Source: Xylanimonas oleitrophica
Lineage (GTDB): Bacteria > Actinomycetota > Actinomycetes > Actinomycetales > Cellulomonadaceae
NCBI RefSeq assembly: GCF_003244315.1
Contig: NZ_QKWH01000009.1
Coordinates: 1-64,000 of the forward strand
Length of the DNA stretch: 64,000 bases
Direction: 5' to 3'
Part shown: piece by piece, positions 43,802-53,043 of the stretch
How the letters are laid out: the number at the start of each line of letters is the position of its first letter
Numbering within the stretch: the first letter of the stretch is position 1
Program-made: the position numbers and the translations under genes
The notes under the pieces: model-generated
Told to the model about the DNA's origin: nothing
Seen by the model: only the letters and a program-made list of their open reading frames with translations
Database searches by the model: none

Positions 43802-45441
43802 CCCGCCTCTTCCTCGCCCGCTTCCTCCAGGAGGCCGTGGTCGAGCACCGTGGCCAGCTCCAGGGTGCGGTACCCGTGGGCGTCGAACAGCACGGTGACC
43901 CGGTCGTCCGCCTCGTACCCCATCACCGTGCCGTGGCCGAACTCCGGGTGCTGCACGGCGGCCCCCACGTCGAACGGGCGGTCGGCCTCGGCGACGTCGT
44001 GCTCGGCGGCGCTGCCGGACCGGCAGGTGTCGCACCGCCCGCACGGGCCGTCCAGCTCCTCGCCCAGGTAGGCCAGCAGGTACTGGGTGCGGCACTGCTC
44101 CGTCTCGGCGTAGCCGCGCATCATCTCCAGCCGGGACTCGTCGACCCGCCGCCGTTCCTCGGCGAGCTCGACGGCGGCGTCGGCCACGGTGGTCGGCCGC
44201 GCTCCCTCCCGGGTGAGCGCACGAGCGTCCTCCACCAGCGAGCGCAGCCGCGCCAGCCGGCGCGGCAGGCCCGACGGCGCCCGCCGCCCCCGCGGCAGCG
44301 CGCGGGCCACCTCCAGCACGTCGTCGCGCGACGGCACCCCCGTCGCGAAGAACCGGCGCAGCCCCAGGTCCTCCGGCCGGTAGAACAGCACCGCCGTCGC
44401 GTCGTGACCGTCACGGCCCGCCCTGCCCACCTCCTGGTAGTAGCTGTCCGGCGAGTCCGGCACGTCGGCGTGCACCACGAAGCGCACGTCAGGCTTGTCG
44501 ATCCCCATGCCGAAGGCGGAGGTGGCGACGACGACGTCGACCTCACCGTCGGTGAACCGGCGTTGCGCCTCGTCGCGCTCTGCCCGTCGCATGCCGCCGT
44601 GGTACGCCGCCGTGCTCAGGCCCTGGGCGGCGAGCGCCTCGGCCAGCTCGGTGGTGCGCCGGCGCGTGGCCACGTAGACGATGCCGTTGCCGCCGGGGCC
44701 GCTCCCGTCTGCGGCCCGCCGCGCCTCGGCCTCCACGTGCTCCACCACGGCGCGGTCCTTGTCCGCCCCGCCGACCGCGCGGCGCACCTGCAGTGCGAGG
44801 TTGGAGCGGCCGAAGCCCCGGACCAGCACGGTGGCGTCCCGCAGGTGCAGGCGCCGGACGACGTCGTCACGCACGGGCGGGGAGGCGGTCGCGGTCAGCG
44901 CGATCACCCGGGGCCGCGGGTCGAGGGAGTCGATGCGCTCCCCCAGCCGCAGGTACTCCGGGCGGAAGTCGTGGCCCCACACCGAGACGCAGTGCGCCTC
45001 GTCCACGGCCACCAGGCTGGGACGGGCGGCCCGCACGGCGTCGAGCACCTCGTCGTTCGCGAGCTGCTCGGGCGCCAGGAAGAGGAACTCCAGCTCGCCG
45101 CGGGCGGCGGCGTCCAGCGCCTCGCGCCGTTCCCGCTCGCCCGCCACCGAGCTGATGGCCCGCGCCGAGACGTCCTCGTCCCCCAGCTCGAGCAACGAGC
45201 GCACCTGGTCCTGCTGCAGGGCGATGAGCGGCGAAACCACCACGGTCGGCCCCTCGAGCTCGATGCCGGGCAGCTGGTACACCGCCGACTTGCCGGCACC
45301 GGTAGGCAGCACGAGCAGCACGTCGTGACCGTCGAGCACAGCCCTGATCGCCTCGGCCTGCCCGGGCCTCAGGTGATCCCAGCCGAAGACGTCTCGGGCC
45401 GTGCGGCGCACGTCTCGGAGGGTGGCGACGGGCTGGGACAT
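43798..45441 (-). CDS. recQ: RecQ-family DNA helicase with C-terminal Tudor-like tail
   Basis: 547-aa 3'-5' helicase. Walker A PTGAGKSAV, DEAH box VAVDEAHCVSVWGHDF (with the RecQ aromatic loop), ALTATA, YHGGM, and QEVGRAGRDG. The RecQ zinc domain has Cys at EQCRTQ and the set CGRCDTC. No HRDC domain. Instead residues about 485-535 (VQHPEFGHGTVMGYE, RTLELATVLDHGLL) resemble the Tudor-like end of PcrA/UvrD. ATG at 45441 with AGGAG upstream. Confidence 0.92.
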   Translation of the reverse strand: MSQPVATLRDVRRTARDVFGWDHLRPGQAEAIRAVLDGHDVLLVLPTGAGKSAVYQLPGIELEGPTVVVSPLIALQQDQVRSLLELGDEDVSARAISSVAGERERREALDAAARGELEFLFLAPEQLANDEVLDAVRAARPSLVAVDEAHCVSVWGHDFRPEYLRLGERIDSLDPRPRVIALTATASPPVRDDVVRRLHLRDATVLVRGFGRSNLALQVRRAVGGADKDRAVVEHVEAEARRAADGSGPGGNGIVYVATRRRTTELAEALAAQGLSTAAYHGGMRRAERDEAQRRFTDGEVDVVVATSAFGMGIDKPDVRFVVHADVPDSPDSYYQEVGRAGRDGHDATAVLFYRPEDLGLRRFFATGVPSRDDVLEVARALPRGRRAPSGLPRRLARLRSLVEDARALTREGARPTTVADAAVELAEERRRVDESRLEMMRGYAETEQCRTQYLLAYLGEELDGPCGRCDTCRSGSAAEHDVAEADRPFDVGAAVQHPEFGHGTVMGYEADDRVTVLFDAHGYRTLELATVLDHGLLEEAGEEEAG

Positions 45442-45538
45442 ACGACGGCTCCTGTGGGACGGGGACGAGGCCTGGCCATCATGGTCCAGGCCCCGTCCGT
45501 TCACCCGCGGGGCGGGTGCCTCCACGCGGCGGCGTGCC

Positions 45539-46876
45539 TCAGCAGCTCATCAGCAGGCGGTCCAGCACCCGTGTGCCGAACCGGAGGGCATCGACGGGCA
45601 CGCGCTCGTCGACGCCGTGGAACATGCCCACGAAGTCGAGGTCGGCGGGCAGGCGCAGCGGCGCGAACCCGTACCCGGTGATGCCCAGGCGCGACAGCGA
45701 CTTGTTGTCGGTGCCGCCGGAGAGCGTGTACGGCAGCACGGCCGCGCCCGGGTCCTCCGCGGTGACGGCGTCGACCATCGCGTCCACCAGGGAGCCGGAG
45801 AACGGCACCTCGAGCGAGACGTCCTGGTGGATCGTCTCGATGCGCACCTGCGGGCCGGCCAGCTCGCGCAGCGTGGCCATGCCCTCCTCCTCCAGCCCCG
45901 GCAGCAGGCGCACGTCGAGCGTCGCCTCGGCACGGCCCGGGATGACGTTCGCCTTGTACCCCGCGCTCAGCCCGGTGGGGTTGGAGGTGTGCCGCACGGT
46001 GGCGCCCACGAACGGTGCCGCCGGGCCCAGGGCACGCACCAGGGCGTCGACCGCGGCCGGGTCCTGCGCGTCGAACGGCAGGCCGGTGAGGTCGGCGACG
46101 CCGCGCAGCAGCTGCTCCACCGTGGGGGTCAGCGTGTACGGCCAGGCGTGACGGCCGATGCGGGCGACGGCCTCGGCCAGCGCCGTCACCGCGTTGTCCA
46201 GGTTCACCGCCGAGCCGTGGCCGGCGCGGCCGTCGGCGACCAGGCGGAGCCACGCCAGGCCCTTCTCCGCCGTCTGCAGCAGGTACGCGCGCCGACCGCC
46301 CACCTCGACGGAGAACCCGCCCACCTCGCTGATCGCCTCGGTGGCGCCCTCGAACAGGTCGGGGCGGTTCGCCACGGCCCACTGTGCGCCGTGCACACCG
46401 CCGGCCTCCTCGTCGGCGAACATCGCCACGACGACGTCGCGCGCGGGCTTGCGTCCCTCGCGGACGAGCTGTCGCACGACCGCGACGATCATCGCGTCCA
46501 TGTCCTTCATGTCGACGGCGCCGCGGCCCCACAGCAGGCCGTCGATCTCCTCGCCGCCGAAGGGGTCGACGCTCCAGTCCTCGGCTCGCGCCGGGACCAC
46601 GTCGGTGTGCCCGTGCAGCACCAGCGCCGGCCGCGACGGGTCCGCGCCCTCGATGCGGGTCACCACGGACGTGCGGCCGGGGCTCGCCTCGAACACCTCG
46701 ACGTCGAGCCCCACCTCCGTCAGCAGGCCTGCGACGTGCTCGGCGGCGAGACGCTCGCCGGGCCCGGTCCCGTCGCCGTAGTTGGAGGTGTCGATCCGCA
46801 GCAGGTCCTGGCAGATGCGGGCGACCTCGTCCTGCGCGGTCACAGGGGCGGGCGCGGGGGCGGTGGTGTCCGTCAT
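45539..46876 (-). CDS. M20-family metallopeptidase
   Basis: 445-aa di-zinc exopeptidase or deacylase. Metal and catalytic motifs: LVLHGHTDVVPA, WGRGAVDMKDMDA, FADEEAGGVHG, and the C-terminal His in FGTRVLDR context (MFHGVDERVPVD). The dimerisation domain lies about 185-325. ATGA overlap with the M3 peptidase upstream suggests a joint role in peptide breakdown. Substrate not defined. Confidence 0.9.
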   Translation of the reverse strand: MTDTTAPAPAPVTAQDEVARICQDLLRIDTSNYGDGTGPGERLAAEHVAGLLTEVGLDVEVFEASPGRTSVVTRIEGADPSRPALVLHGHTDVVPARAEDWSVDPFGGEEIDGLLWGRGAVDMKDMDAMIVAVVRQLVREGRKPARDVVVAMFADEEAGGVHGAQWAVANRPDLFEGATEAISEVGGFSVEVGGRRAYLLQTAEKGLAWLRLVADGRAGHGSAVNLDNAVTALAEAVARIGRHAWPYTLTPTVEQLLRGVADLTGLPFDAQDPAAVDALVRALGPAAPFVGATVRHTSNPTGLSAGYKANVIPGRAEATLDVRLLPGLEEEGMATLRELAGPQVRIETIHQDVSLEVPFSGSLVDAMVDAVTAEDPGAAVLPYTLSGGTDNKSLSRLGITGYGFAPLRLPADLDFVGMFHGVDERVPVDALRFGTRVLDRLLMSC

Positions 46877-48972
46877 GCGTCCACCGTACCGATCGTGGTG
46901 TCCAGGCCCCGGCGGGCCAGGAGCGGCCCGATCTCGGGGTCGGCGCCACGCAGGTCGCGGAACGAGTCCATCGGGTCCTGGGAACCGCCCCGAGCCAGCA
47001 GACGGCGGCGGAACGTGTCGCCGTTCTCGCGCGTCAACCCGCCGTTCTCCACGTACCAGCCCACCGTGTCGGCGTCGAGCACCTCGGACCAGATGTAGGA
47101 GTAGTACCCGGCCGAGTACCCGGAGCCGAACACGTGGTTGAAGTACGTGGTGCGGTAGCGCGGCGGCACCGGGTCGAACGCCACGCCCGCCCGCTCGAGC
47201 GCGGCCCGCTCGAACGGGACCACATCCTCGACCGAGGCCGGCACGTCCTCGGGCGTCAGGCGGTGCCACGCCTGGTCGAGGAGAGCCGCGGCCAGGTACT
47301 CCGTCGTCGCGAAGCCCTCGCCGTAGCGGCGCGAGGCCAGCATCGTGGCCACCCACTCCTCGGGCATCGGCTCCCCGGTGACGTGGTGGACGGCGAACGA
47401 GCGCAGGATCTGCGGCTCCCACGCCCACATCTCGTTCACCTGGGACGGGTACTCCACGAAGTCGCGCGGCACCTCGGTGCCCGACTGCGACGGGTAACGT
47501 ACGTCCGAGAGCAGCCCGTGCAGCGCGTGCCCGAACTCGTGGAAGAGGGTGATCACCTCGTCCCACGACAGGAGCGTGGGGCTGCCGGCCGGCGGCTTGA
47601 CGATGTTGAGGTTGTTGACCACCACGGGCCGCTGGCCGAGCAGGTGGTTCTGGTCCACGAGGTTGTTCATCCACGCGCCGCCACGCTTGGACTCGCGCGT
47701 GTACCAGTCGGCCAGGAACAGGCCGAGACCCTCGTCCGGGCGGCCGGGCTCAGGAGAGTCGAACACCTCGAACACGCGCACGTCCGGGTGGTAGCCGGTC
47801 AGGTCCGGCCGCTCGGCGAACGACAGCCCGAAGAGCAGGTGGGCGGCCTTGAAGACGCCGTCGTGCACCACCCGCTCCAGCTCCAGGTACGGCCGCAGGG
47901 CGGCGTCGTCCAGGGCGTAGCGCTCCTGGCGCACCCGCTCGGCGTAGAACGCCCAGTCGCTGGCCCGCAGCACGGCGTCGGGGCCGTGCTCGGCCCGCAG
48001 CGCCACCTCCAGGTCGGCTGCCTCGGCGCGCGCGTTGGCGACCGCCGCGGGGGCCAGGCGGCCCAGCATGTCGGCCACCGCCTCGGGGGTGCGCGCCGTG
48101 GCGTCCTCCGCCACGTACGCGGCGTGGTGCGGGTAGCCGAGCAGACGGGCCCGCTCCGCGCGCAGGCGCACGATCTCCAGGAGCACCGACCGGGTGTCGT
48201 GCTCGGAACCGTCCGCGCCGCGCGACTCCGACGCCTGCTGGACCCGCTCGCGCAGGTCACGGTTCGTCAGGGAGGAGAGCAGGCCCTGGTGCGTGGGGAG
48301 CTGGAGCTCGATCAGCCAGCCTTCCTGCCCGCGGGCCTCGGCCGCCGCACGGGCACCGGCGCGTGCGTCGTCCGGCAGGCCGTCGAGCTCGGCCTCGTCG
48401 GTCACCAGCACTGCGGCGGCGTTGGCCCCGGCGAGCAGCCGGCGGCCGAACTGCGCCTCCAGGGTGGTCAGCCGCGCGTTGAGGTCACGCAGCGCAGCCT
48501 GGGCGCCGGAGTCCAGCTCGACGCCGGCCCGGCGGGCCTCGGCCAGCCGGCGGCGCAGCAGCCAAGCAGCGTCCGGGGCGAGCTCCACCTCCCCCGCCTC
48601 CGCACGCTGCTGCAGCGCCCGCAGCCGCTCGTACAACCGGCCGTCCATCGTCAGCGCGTCGTGGTGCGCCGCCAGCTGCGGCGCCAGCCGCTCGTGGACG
48701 TCCTCCAGGAACGGGGTGGCGTCAGCGCTGAGCTGGTTGAAGAACGCGGTCAGAGCACGGTGCAGCAGGCGACCCGAGCGTTCGAGGGCCTCGAGCGTGC
48801 TCTCCACCGTCGGCGCGGTGGTGTCGGCTGCGATCGCCTCTACCTCCTCGCGCTGGGCGGCCATGCCCGCCACGATCGCCGGTTCGTAGTGCTCGGGGCG
48901 GATCGCGGTGTAGTCGGGCAGCTCGTAGGGCAGGGTCGACGGCGCGTCGAACGGCGTGGTCATGCGTGACAT
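46873..48972 (-). CDS. M3-family zinc oligopeptidase (Dcp/OpdA type)
   Basis: 699 aa, cytosolic. Zn site HEFGH at residues 478-482, third ligand Glu in VEYPSQVNEMWAWE, and the C-terminal substrate Tyr/His loop (FNHVFGSGYSAGYYSYIW). YELPDYTAIRPEHYEPAI is the standard N-terminal start. It degrades short peptides, for example those released by the proteasome or Clp; that link is inference. The ATG at 48972 has GAGGG 6 nt upstream; ATG at 48963 is possible. Confidence 0.94.
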   Translation of the reverse strand: MSRMTTPFDAPSTLPYELPDYTAIRPEHYEPAIVAGMAAQREEVEAIAADTTAPTVESTLEALERSGRLLHRALTAFFNQLSADATPFLEDVHERLAPQLAAHHDALTMDGRLYERLRALQQRAEAGEVELAPDAAWLLRRRLAEARRAGVELDSGAQAALRDLNARLTTLEAQFGRRLLAGANAAAVLVTDEAELDGLPDDARAGARAAAEARGQEGWLIELQLPTHQGLLSSLTNRDLRERVQQASESRGADGSEHDTRSVLLEIVRLRAERARLLGYPHHAAYVAEDATARTPEAVADMLGRLAPAAVANARAEAADLEVALRAEHGPDAVLRASDWAFYAERVRQERYALDDAALRPYLELERVVHDGVFKAAHLLFGLSFAERPDLTGYHPDVRVFEVFDSPEPGRPDEGLGLFLADWYTRESKRGGAWMNNLVDQNHLLGQRPVVVNNLNIVKPPAGSPTLLSWDEVITLFHEFGHALHGLLSDVRYPSQSGTEVPRDFVEYPSQVNEMWAWEPQILRSFAVHHVTGEPMPEEWVATMLASRRYGEGFATTEYLAAALLDQAWHRLTPEDVPASVEDVVPFERAALERAGVAFDPVPPRYRTTYFNHVFGSGYSAGYYSYIWSEVLDADTVGWYVENGGLTRENGDTFRRRLLARGGSQDPMDSFRDLRGADPEIGPLLARRGLDTTIGTVDA

Positions 48973-48981
48973 CCAACACCC

Positions 48982-50541
48982 TCAGCGCACCCGTCCGAGG
49001 CTGCCGTGCCGGTCGAGAGCGAGCTCGGCGTCCAGGCCCAGCCGGGCGAGGAACACCTGGTCGTGGCTCACCACGAGCAGCGCTCCCCGGTAGGCGCCGA
49101 GCGCCTCGACCAGCCGGTCGACGCTCGCGATGTCGAGGTTGTTCGTCGGTTCGTCCAGCACCAGCAGCTGGGCCGGGGGGTCCGCCAGCAGGAGGCGGGC
49201 CAGGGTCACCCGGAACCGCTCGCCGCCCGAGAGCGTGGCCACCGGCCGGTCGACGGCGTCGCCCCGCACCAGGAACCGTGCGAGACGTCCGCGCAGCGCA
49301 CCGGGCGGGACGTCGGGGGCACCGGCCCGCACCGCGTCGAGCACCGTCGCCGCGTCGTCGAGCAGGTCGAGCCGCTGCGGCAGGTATCCCACCCGGTCGG
49401 TCAGCAGCCCGTCACCCGCCACGAGCCGTTCCAGCAGCGTCGTCTTGCCGGCGCCGTTGGGCCCGGTCAGGGCGAGCCGCTCGGGGCCCTGCACCACGTG
49501 CTCTCCCCCGCCGCTGCCGCGCAGCACGGCCAGGCGGCGCCCGGCCGGCACGGCCGGGTCGGGCAGGTCCACCACGATGCGGTCGTCGTCGCGCACCGCC
49601 CGCTCCGCGGCCTCGACCGCGGCCCGTGCCGCGTCCTCCTTGCCTGCCGCCTGCCCTCGGCGCGCACCCTGCGCCTTCTCGGCGGCGTTGCGCCGCTCGT
49701 TGATCGCCCCCTTGACGTAGCGGGCCTCGGCGACGTCCTTGCGGCCGCGCCGCTCGGAGTGCGCGATGCGCTCCTCCGTCTTGATGCGCTCCGCCTTCTC
49801 GCGGCGCAGCACGGCCTCCGCGTCGCGCAGCGCCCGCTGCGCCGCCTCCTGCTGAGCGGCCAGGTGCTGCTCGTAGACGGAGTAGGTGCCGCCATACGTG
49901 GTCAGCGCGCCGGCCCGCAGCTCGGCCGTCTCGTCGACCAGCTCCAGCAGCGCACGGTCGTGGGAGACGACGACGAGCGCGCCCCGCCAGGTCCGCACGA
50001 GCTCGTGCAGGCGTTCACGGGCACCACCGTCGAGGTTGTTGGTGGGCTCGTCCAGCAGCGCGACGTCGGCGCCGCGCAGGCGGATGCCCGTGACCGCGGT
50101 GAGCACCGCTTCGCCGCCCGACAGCGTCCCCACCCGCCGGTCGAGATCGTGAGGCAGGTCGGTCGCGGCGAGCGCCGCGACCGCTCGCTCCTCGGCGTCC
50201 CAGGCGTCGCCGACGACGTCGAACAGCTCGGGCCGCACGTCCCCCGACTCGATGGCTCGCACCGCATCGACGACGGCACGCACGCCGAGCAGGTCGGCGA
50301 CCGTCAGCTCGACGTCGAGAGTGAGGCGCTGGGGCAGGTGGTCGACGACGCCGTCGACGGTCACGCTGCCCGACGTCGGGTGCAGCAGGCCCGCGACCAG
50401 GCGCAGCAAGGTCGACTTGCCAGCGCCGTTGGCGCCGACCAGGCCGGTGCGGCCACGGCCGAACGCGCCCGACACGTGGTCGATCGGGGTGGCCCCGTCG
50501 GGCCAGGCGAAAGTGAGGTCGTTCAGGACGACGGAAGGCAT
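48982..50541 (-). CDS. ABC-F family ATPase (translation/antibiotic-protection type)
   Basis: 519 aa, two ABC domains with no membrane part. Walker A GANGAGKST and GPNGAGKTT, signatures LSGGEAVLT and LSGGERFRV, Walker B VALLDEPTNNLD and LLVLDEPTNNLD. A charged linker (about 210-300) joins them and would reach the ribosomal P-site region. Such proteins either tune translation (EttA type) or protect from ribosome-targeting drugs. A short upstream ORF and hairpins favour drug-responsive control. CGGAG lies before the ATG. Confidence 0.9.
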   Translation of the reverse strand: MPSVVLNDLTFAWPDGATPIDHVSGAFGRGRTGLVGANGAGKSTLLRLVAGLLHPTSGSVTVDGVVDHLPQRLTLDVELTVADLLGVRAVVDAVRAIESGDVRPELFDVVGDAWDAEERAVAALAATDLPHDLDRRVGTLSGGEAVLTAVTGIRLRGADVALLDEPTNNLDGGARERLHELVRTWRGALVVVSHDRALLELVDETAELRAGALTTYGGTYSVYEQHLAAQQEAAQRALRDAEAVLRREKAERIKTEERIAHSERRGRKDVAEARYVKGAINERRNAAEKAQGARRGQAAGKEDAARAAVEAAERAVRDDDRIVVDLPDPAVPAGRRLAVLRGSGGGEHVVQGPERLALTGPNGAGKTTLLERLVAGDGLLTDRVGYLPQRLDLLDDAATVLDAVRAGAPDVPPGALRGRLARFLVRGDAVDRPVATLSGGERFRVTLARLLLADPPAQLLVLDEPTNNLDIASVDRLVEALGAYRGALLVVSHDQVFLARLGLDAELALDRHGSLGRVR

Positions 50542-50643
50542 GCGGGAGTCTCCGGGGTGTCGGCTGGTGCGCCGACGGCTCGACCCGTCACAGCGGGGAG
50601 CCCTCGCGGCGCGCGGTCAGGCGGCGGCCCGGAAACCCGTCAT
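50542..50643 (-). promoter_or_regulatory. Putative attenuator leader of the ABC-F gene with 8-codon upstream ORF
   Basis: On the - strand a ribosome site (AAGGACTGAGGG) precedes ATG at 50643 and a tiny ORF MTGFRAAA ending at 50617. After it come a stem built from GGCTC-CCCG with CGGG-TC-GAGCC, then a 6-bp stem GTCGGC/GCCGAC next to the ABC-F ribosome site. The layout resembles ribosome-stalling leaders of antibiotic-resistance ABC-F and erm genes. Confidence 0.4.
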
Positions 50644-50775
50644 CCCTCAGTCCTTCGCAGCTCGGCGGCCGTCCCCTCTCACACGCGGCGGCAGCCACGG
50701 GGACGCCTGCGAGCGTCTCACGCGGCGCTGGCGGCGTGCAACGGTATTGGCACGCCACGCCCCCGGGCGCCCGTG

Positions 50776-51414
50776 CTAGACGCGCACCGGCCGGGGGCCC
50801 GGCACGGGCGCGACGTCGGCGGGCCACGGCTCGCCCGGCTCGCGCCGGTCCCCGGGCAGCAGGGTGCCGATCCAGCCGTCGACGCGCTCACCGCGCTGCA
50901 GCAGCAGGCCCCGCACCTGCGCCTCGAGGCGGAACCCCGTCTTCCAGGCCACACGCCGTGACGGCCAGTTGCCCACCTGAGCACGCCACTCGACCCGTGC
51001 GAGGCCCAGGCCCTCCGGGTCGAGCCCGTAGTCCACCACCAGGCGCACCGCCTCGGTGAGCAGCCCGCGCCCCCGCGCGTCCGGTGCCGCCCAGTAGCCG
51101 ATCTCGCCGGAACGCTGCCCCTCGGGAGCACGGTCCAGGGTCAGGCCGACCATGCCCAGCACGGGCGGCTCCGGCTCGCCCGGCAGCACGTCCCCCGGTA
51201 CCCGCACCGCCCAGGTGAGCGCGCTCTCGTCCGCCCAACCGCCGTCCGAGTACTCCCGGACGAACCCCTCCGCGTGCTCGCGCAGGTACGGGCTGGGAAC
51301 GGTGGTCCAGCGCTGGATCTCCGCGTCCTGACAGATCTCGGTGATCGCGTCGACGTCCGCCTCGGTCGGCGCGGAGAGGCGGACGTGCTCGTTGGCCAGG
51401 ACGAACGGCTTCAT
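50776..51414 (-). CDS. GNAT-family acetyltransferase (RimJ/RimL type)
   Basis: 212 aa. The N-terminus VRLSAPTEADVDAI and the acetyl-CoA loop in IGYWAAPDARGRGLLTEAV (QxxGxG/A variant RGRGLL), then EWRAQVGNWPSRRVAWKTGF, are typical of ribosomal-protein N-acetyltransferase relatives. Target unknown; could also inactivate a toxin. A CATGCT box is 6 nt before the ATG. The gene is separated from the ABC-F gene by 234 bp. Confidence 0.88.
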   Translation of the reverse strand: MKPFVLANEHVRLSAPTEADVDAITEICQDAEIQRWTTVPSPYLREHAEGFVREYSDGGWADESALTWAVRVPGDVLPGEPEPPVLGMVGLTLDRAPEGQRSGEIGYWAAPDARGRGLLTEAVRLVVDYGLDPEGLGLARVEWRAQVGNWPSRRVAWKTGFRLEAQVRGLLLQRGERVDGWIGTLLPGDRREPGEPWPADVAPVPGPRPVRV

Positions 51415-51426
51415 GACCGCAGCATG
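51415..51426 (-). promoter_or_regulatory. Possible leaderless promoter of the GNAT gene
   Basis: CATGCT at 51426-51421, then GCGGTC and ATG; weaker match since the first base is C. Confidence 0.35.
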
Positions 51427-51500
51427 CCAGGGCCCGGGCCCGGGCCGCCGCACCTTTTCGCCGGACCGCGCACCGGCCCCGGGCCGGTCAGCGTCCTCGC

Positions 51501-52745
51501 TCAGCGGCCCTCGGTCACCGGGACCGGCGGGGCCTCGTCGCCCTCGCCGCCCTCGCCGTCGTCGGACGCCCCCTGCACCACCGGCGCCGCGTCGTCGGGC
51601 ACCGGCGAGCCACGCCGCAGCGTGGCGTAGACGGTCCAGGCGACGGCGAGCACCGGCACAGCGACGACGGCGCCCAGGATGCCCGCCAGCACCGTGCCGC
51701 CCGTCACACCGAGAGCGATGACCACCGGGTGCAGGGACACCTGCTTGCCCATGATGAGCGGCTGCAGCAGGTGACCCTCGATCTGCCCGATGAGCGCGAT
51801 GCCGATCATCACCACCAGCGCCTGGACCGGCCCCTCCGCGGCCAGGGCCACGACCGCGGCCACGATCATCGCGGCCGGCGCACCGACGAGCGGGATGAAC
51901 GCCCCGATGAACACGAGCACCGCCAGCGGCGCCGCCAACGGGATCCCCAGCACGGTCAGGAACACCCCCGCGAGGATCCCGTCGATGATCGCGATGATCA
52001 CCGTGCCCCGCGCATATCCCGAGAAGCTGTACCAGCCCGCCCCCGCCGCGGCGCTCCAGCGCTCCCGGTGACGCTCCGGCACCTGCAGCAGGAACCACTG
52101 CCACATCGAGCCGCCCGATACCAGGAAGAACACCGTGCAGAAGATCGCCAGCGCGATCACGGCGAAGCCCTCGGCCACCGTCCCTGCGCTCGCCACCGCC
52201 TGGCTCGCCAGGTCACCGCTGTTGTCGGTCACCCAGCGCCGCCCCGCGTCGATCGCCTCGTTGATCTGGTCCCACGACACGTCCACCGGCAGCGGCCCGT
52301 GCTGCAACCAGTCGACGATCTGGTCGATGCCACGCGTGAACTGGTCCGCCAGCCGCTCCCACTGCCCCGCCACCGATGCCACGACGTACGTCAGCAAGCC
52401 CCCGAACACCAGGAACGCGCTCAGGAACGCCAACGCCACCGCCAGCGGTCGAGGCATCACCCGGGCGTAGAAGTCCGTGACCGGCTTGAGCACCGACGTC
52501 AGCACCAGAGCCAGGAAGACCGCCACGAACACCAGCTGCACGTGCACCGTGGCATAGACGATCAGCGACACCGCCACCACGACGGCCACGAACCGCCACG
52601 ACCACCCGGCTGCGGTGCGCAACCAGACCGGCACGTTCTCCGTGCTCGCCGCCACCTCGCCGCCCTCGCGGCGAGCCTGGACCACCCGGCGCGCCTCCGG
52701 GCTCAGCGTGGGCCGGTCCCCCTCGGTCAACGCTGTCACCTCCAC
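51501..52745 (-). CDS. AI-2E family (PerM-like) membrane permease
   Basis: 414 aa with about eight helices. The family pattern shows in VFVAVFLALVLTSVLKPV, the long extracytoplasmic loop, and the C-terminal GIPLAAPLAVLVFIGAFIPLVGAP. Family members export autoinducer-2 or act as Na+/H+ antiporters, so the name does not fix the role. The start is uncertain: GTG 52745 gives the listed length, but TTG 52730 has an ideal GGAGG 8 nt upstream. The tail is acidic. Confidence 0.88.
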   Translation of the reverse strand: MEVTALTEGDRPTLSPEARRVVQARREGGEVAASTENVPVWLRTAAGWSWRFVAVVVAVSLIVYATVHVQLVFVAVFLALVLTSVLKPVTDFYARVMPRPLAVALAFLSAFLVFGGLLTYVVASVAGQWERLADQFTRGIDQIVDWLQHGPLPVDVSWDQINEAIDAGRRWVTDNSGDLASQAVASAGTVAEGFAVIALAIFCTVFFLVSGGSMWQWFLLQVPERHRERWSAAAGAGWYSFSGYARGTVIIAIIDGILAGVFLTVLGIPLAAPLAVLVFIGAFIPLVGAPAAMIVAAVVALAAEGPVQALVVMIGIALIGQIEGHLLQPLIMGKQVSLHPVVIALGVTGGTVLAGILGAVVAVPVLAVAWTVYATLRRGSPVPDDAAPVVQGASDDGEGGEGDEAPPVPVTEGR

Positions 52746-52830
52746 CGATGCGGTCGCGCACGCCCGTCTGGCGCCTGGTGCGCCTCAGTCTGCACCCTGC
52801 GCCGCCGCCCGGCACCAGGCCGCAGCGGAT

Positions 52831-52860
52831 TTCAGGCCGACCCCCGTGACGTGCTATGTT
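52831..52860 (+). promoter_or_regulatory. Promoter of tRNA-Leu
   Basis: TATGTT at 52855-52860 with TTCAGG 18 bp upstream, 43 bp before the mature tRNA. Confidence 0.4.
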
Positions 52861-52903
52861 CTTCCCCGCACCGAGACGGCGGAAACGCCGGAACGGGTCA
52901 CCT

Positions 52904-52988
52904 GTCCGGGTGGCGGAATGGCAGACGCGCTAGCTTGAGGTGCTAGTGCCCTTTATCGGGCGTGGGGGTTCAAGTCCCCCTCCGGACA
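52904..52988 (+). tRNA. tRNA-Leu (anticodon GAG)
   Basis: 85 nt including discriminator A. Acceptor GTCCGGG pairs with TCCGGAC (one G-U). Anticodon stem CTAGC/GCTAG holds the loop TTGAGGT, giving GAG, which reads CTC and CTT. A long variable arm (GCCC...GGGC) marks the type II Leu tRNA. The T-arm is GGGGG-TTCAAGT-CCCCC. CCA is not encoded. No integrase is nearby, although tRNA genes are common att sites. Confidence 0.97.
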
Positions 52989-53010
52989 CTCGTTGAGACA
53001 GCGACGAACG

Positions 53011-53042
53011 AAGCCCCTGGGTCCACAACCAGGGGCTTTTTT
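53011..53042 (+). terminator. Rho-independent terminator of tRNA-Leu
   Basis: 10-bp stem AAGCCCCTGG/CCAGGGGCTT with an 8-nt loop, followed by a run of six T. Confidence 0.9.
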
Positions 53043-53043
53043 C

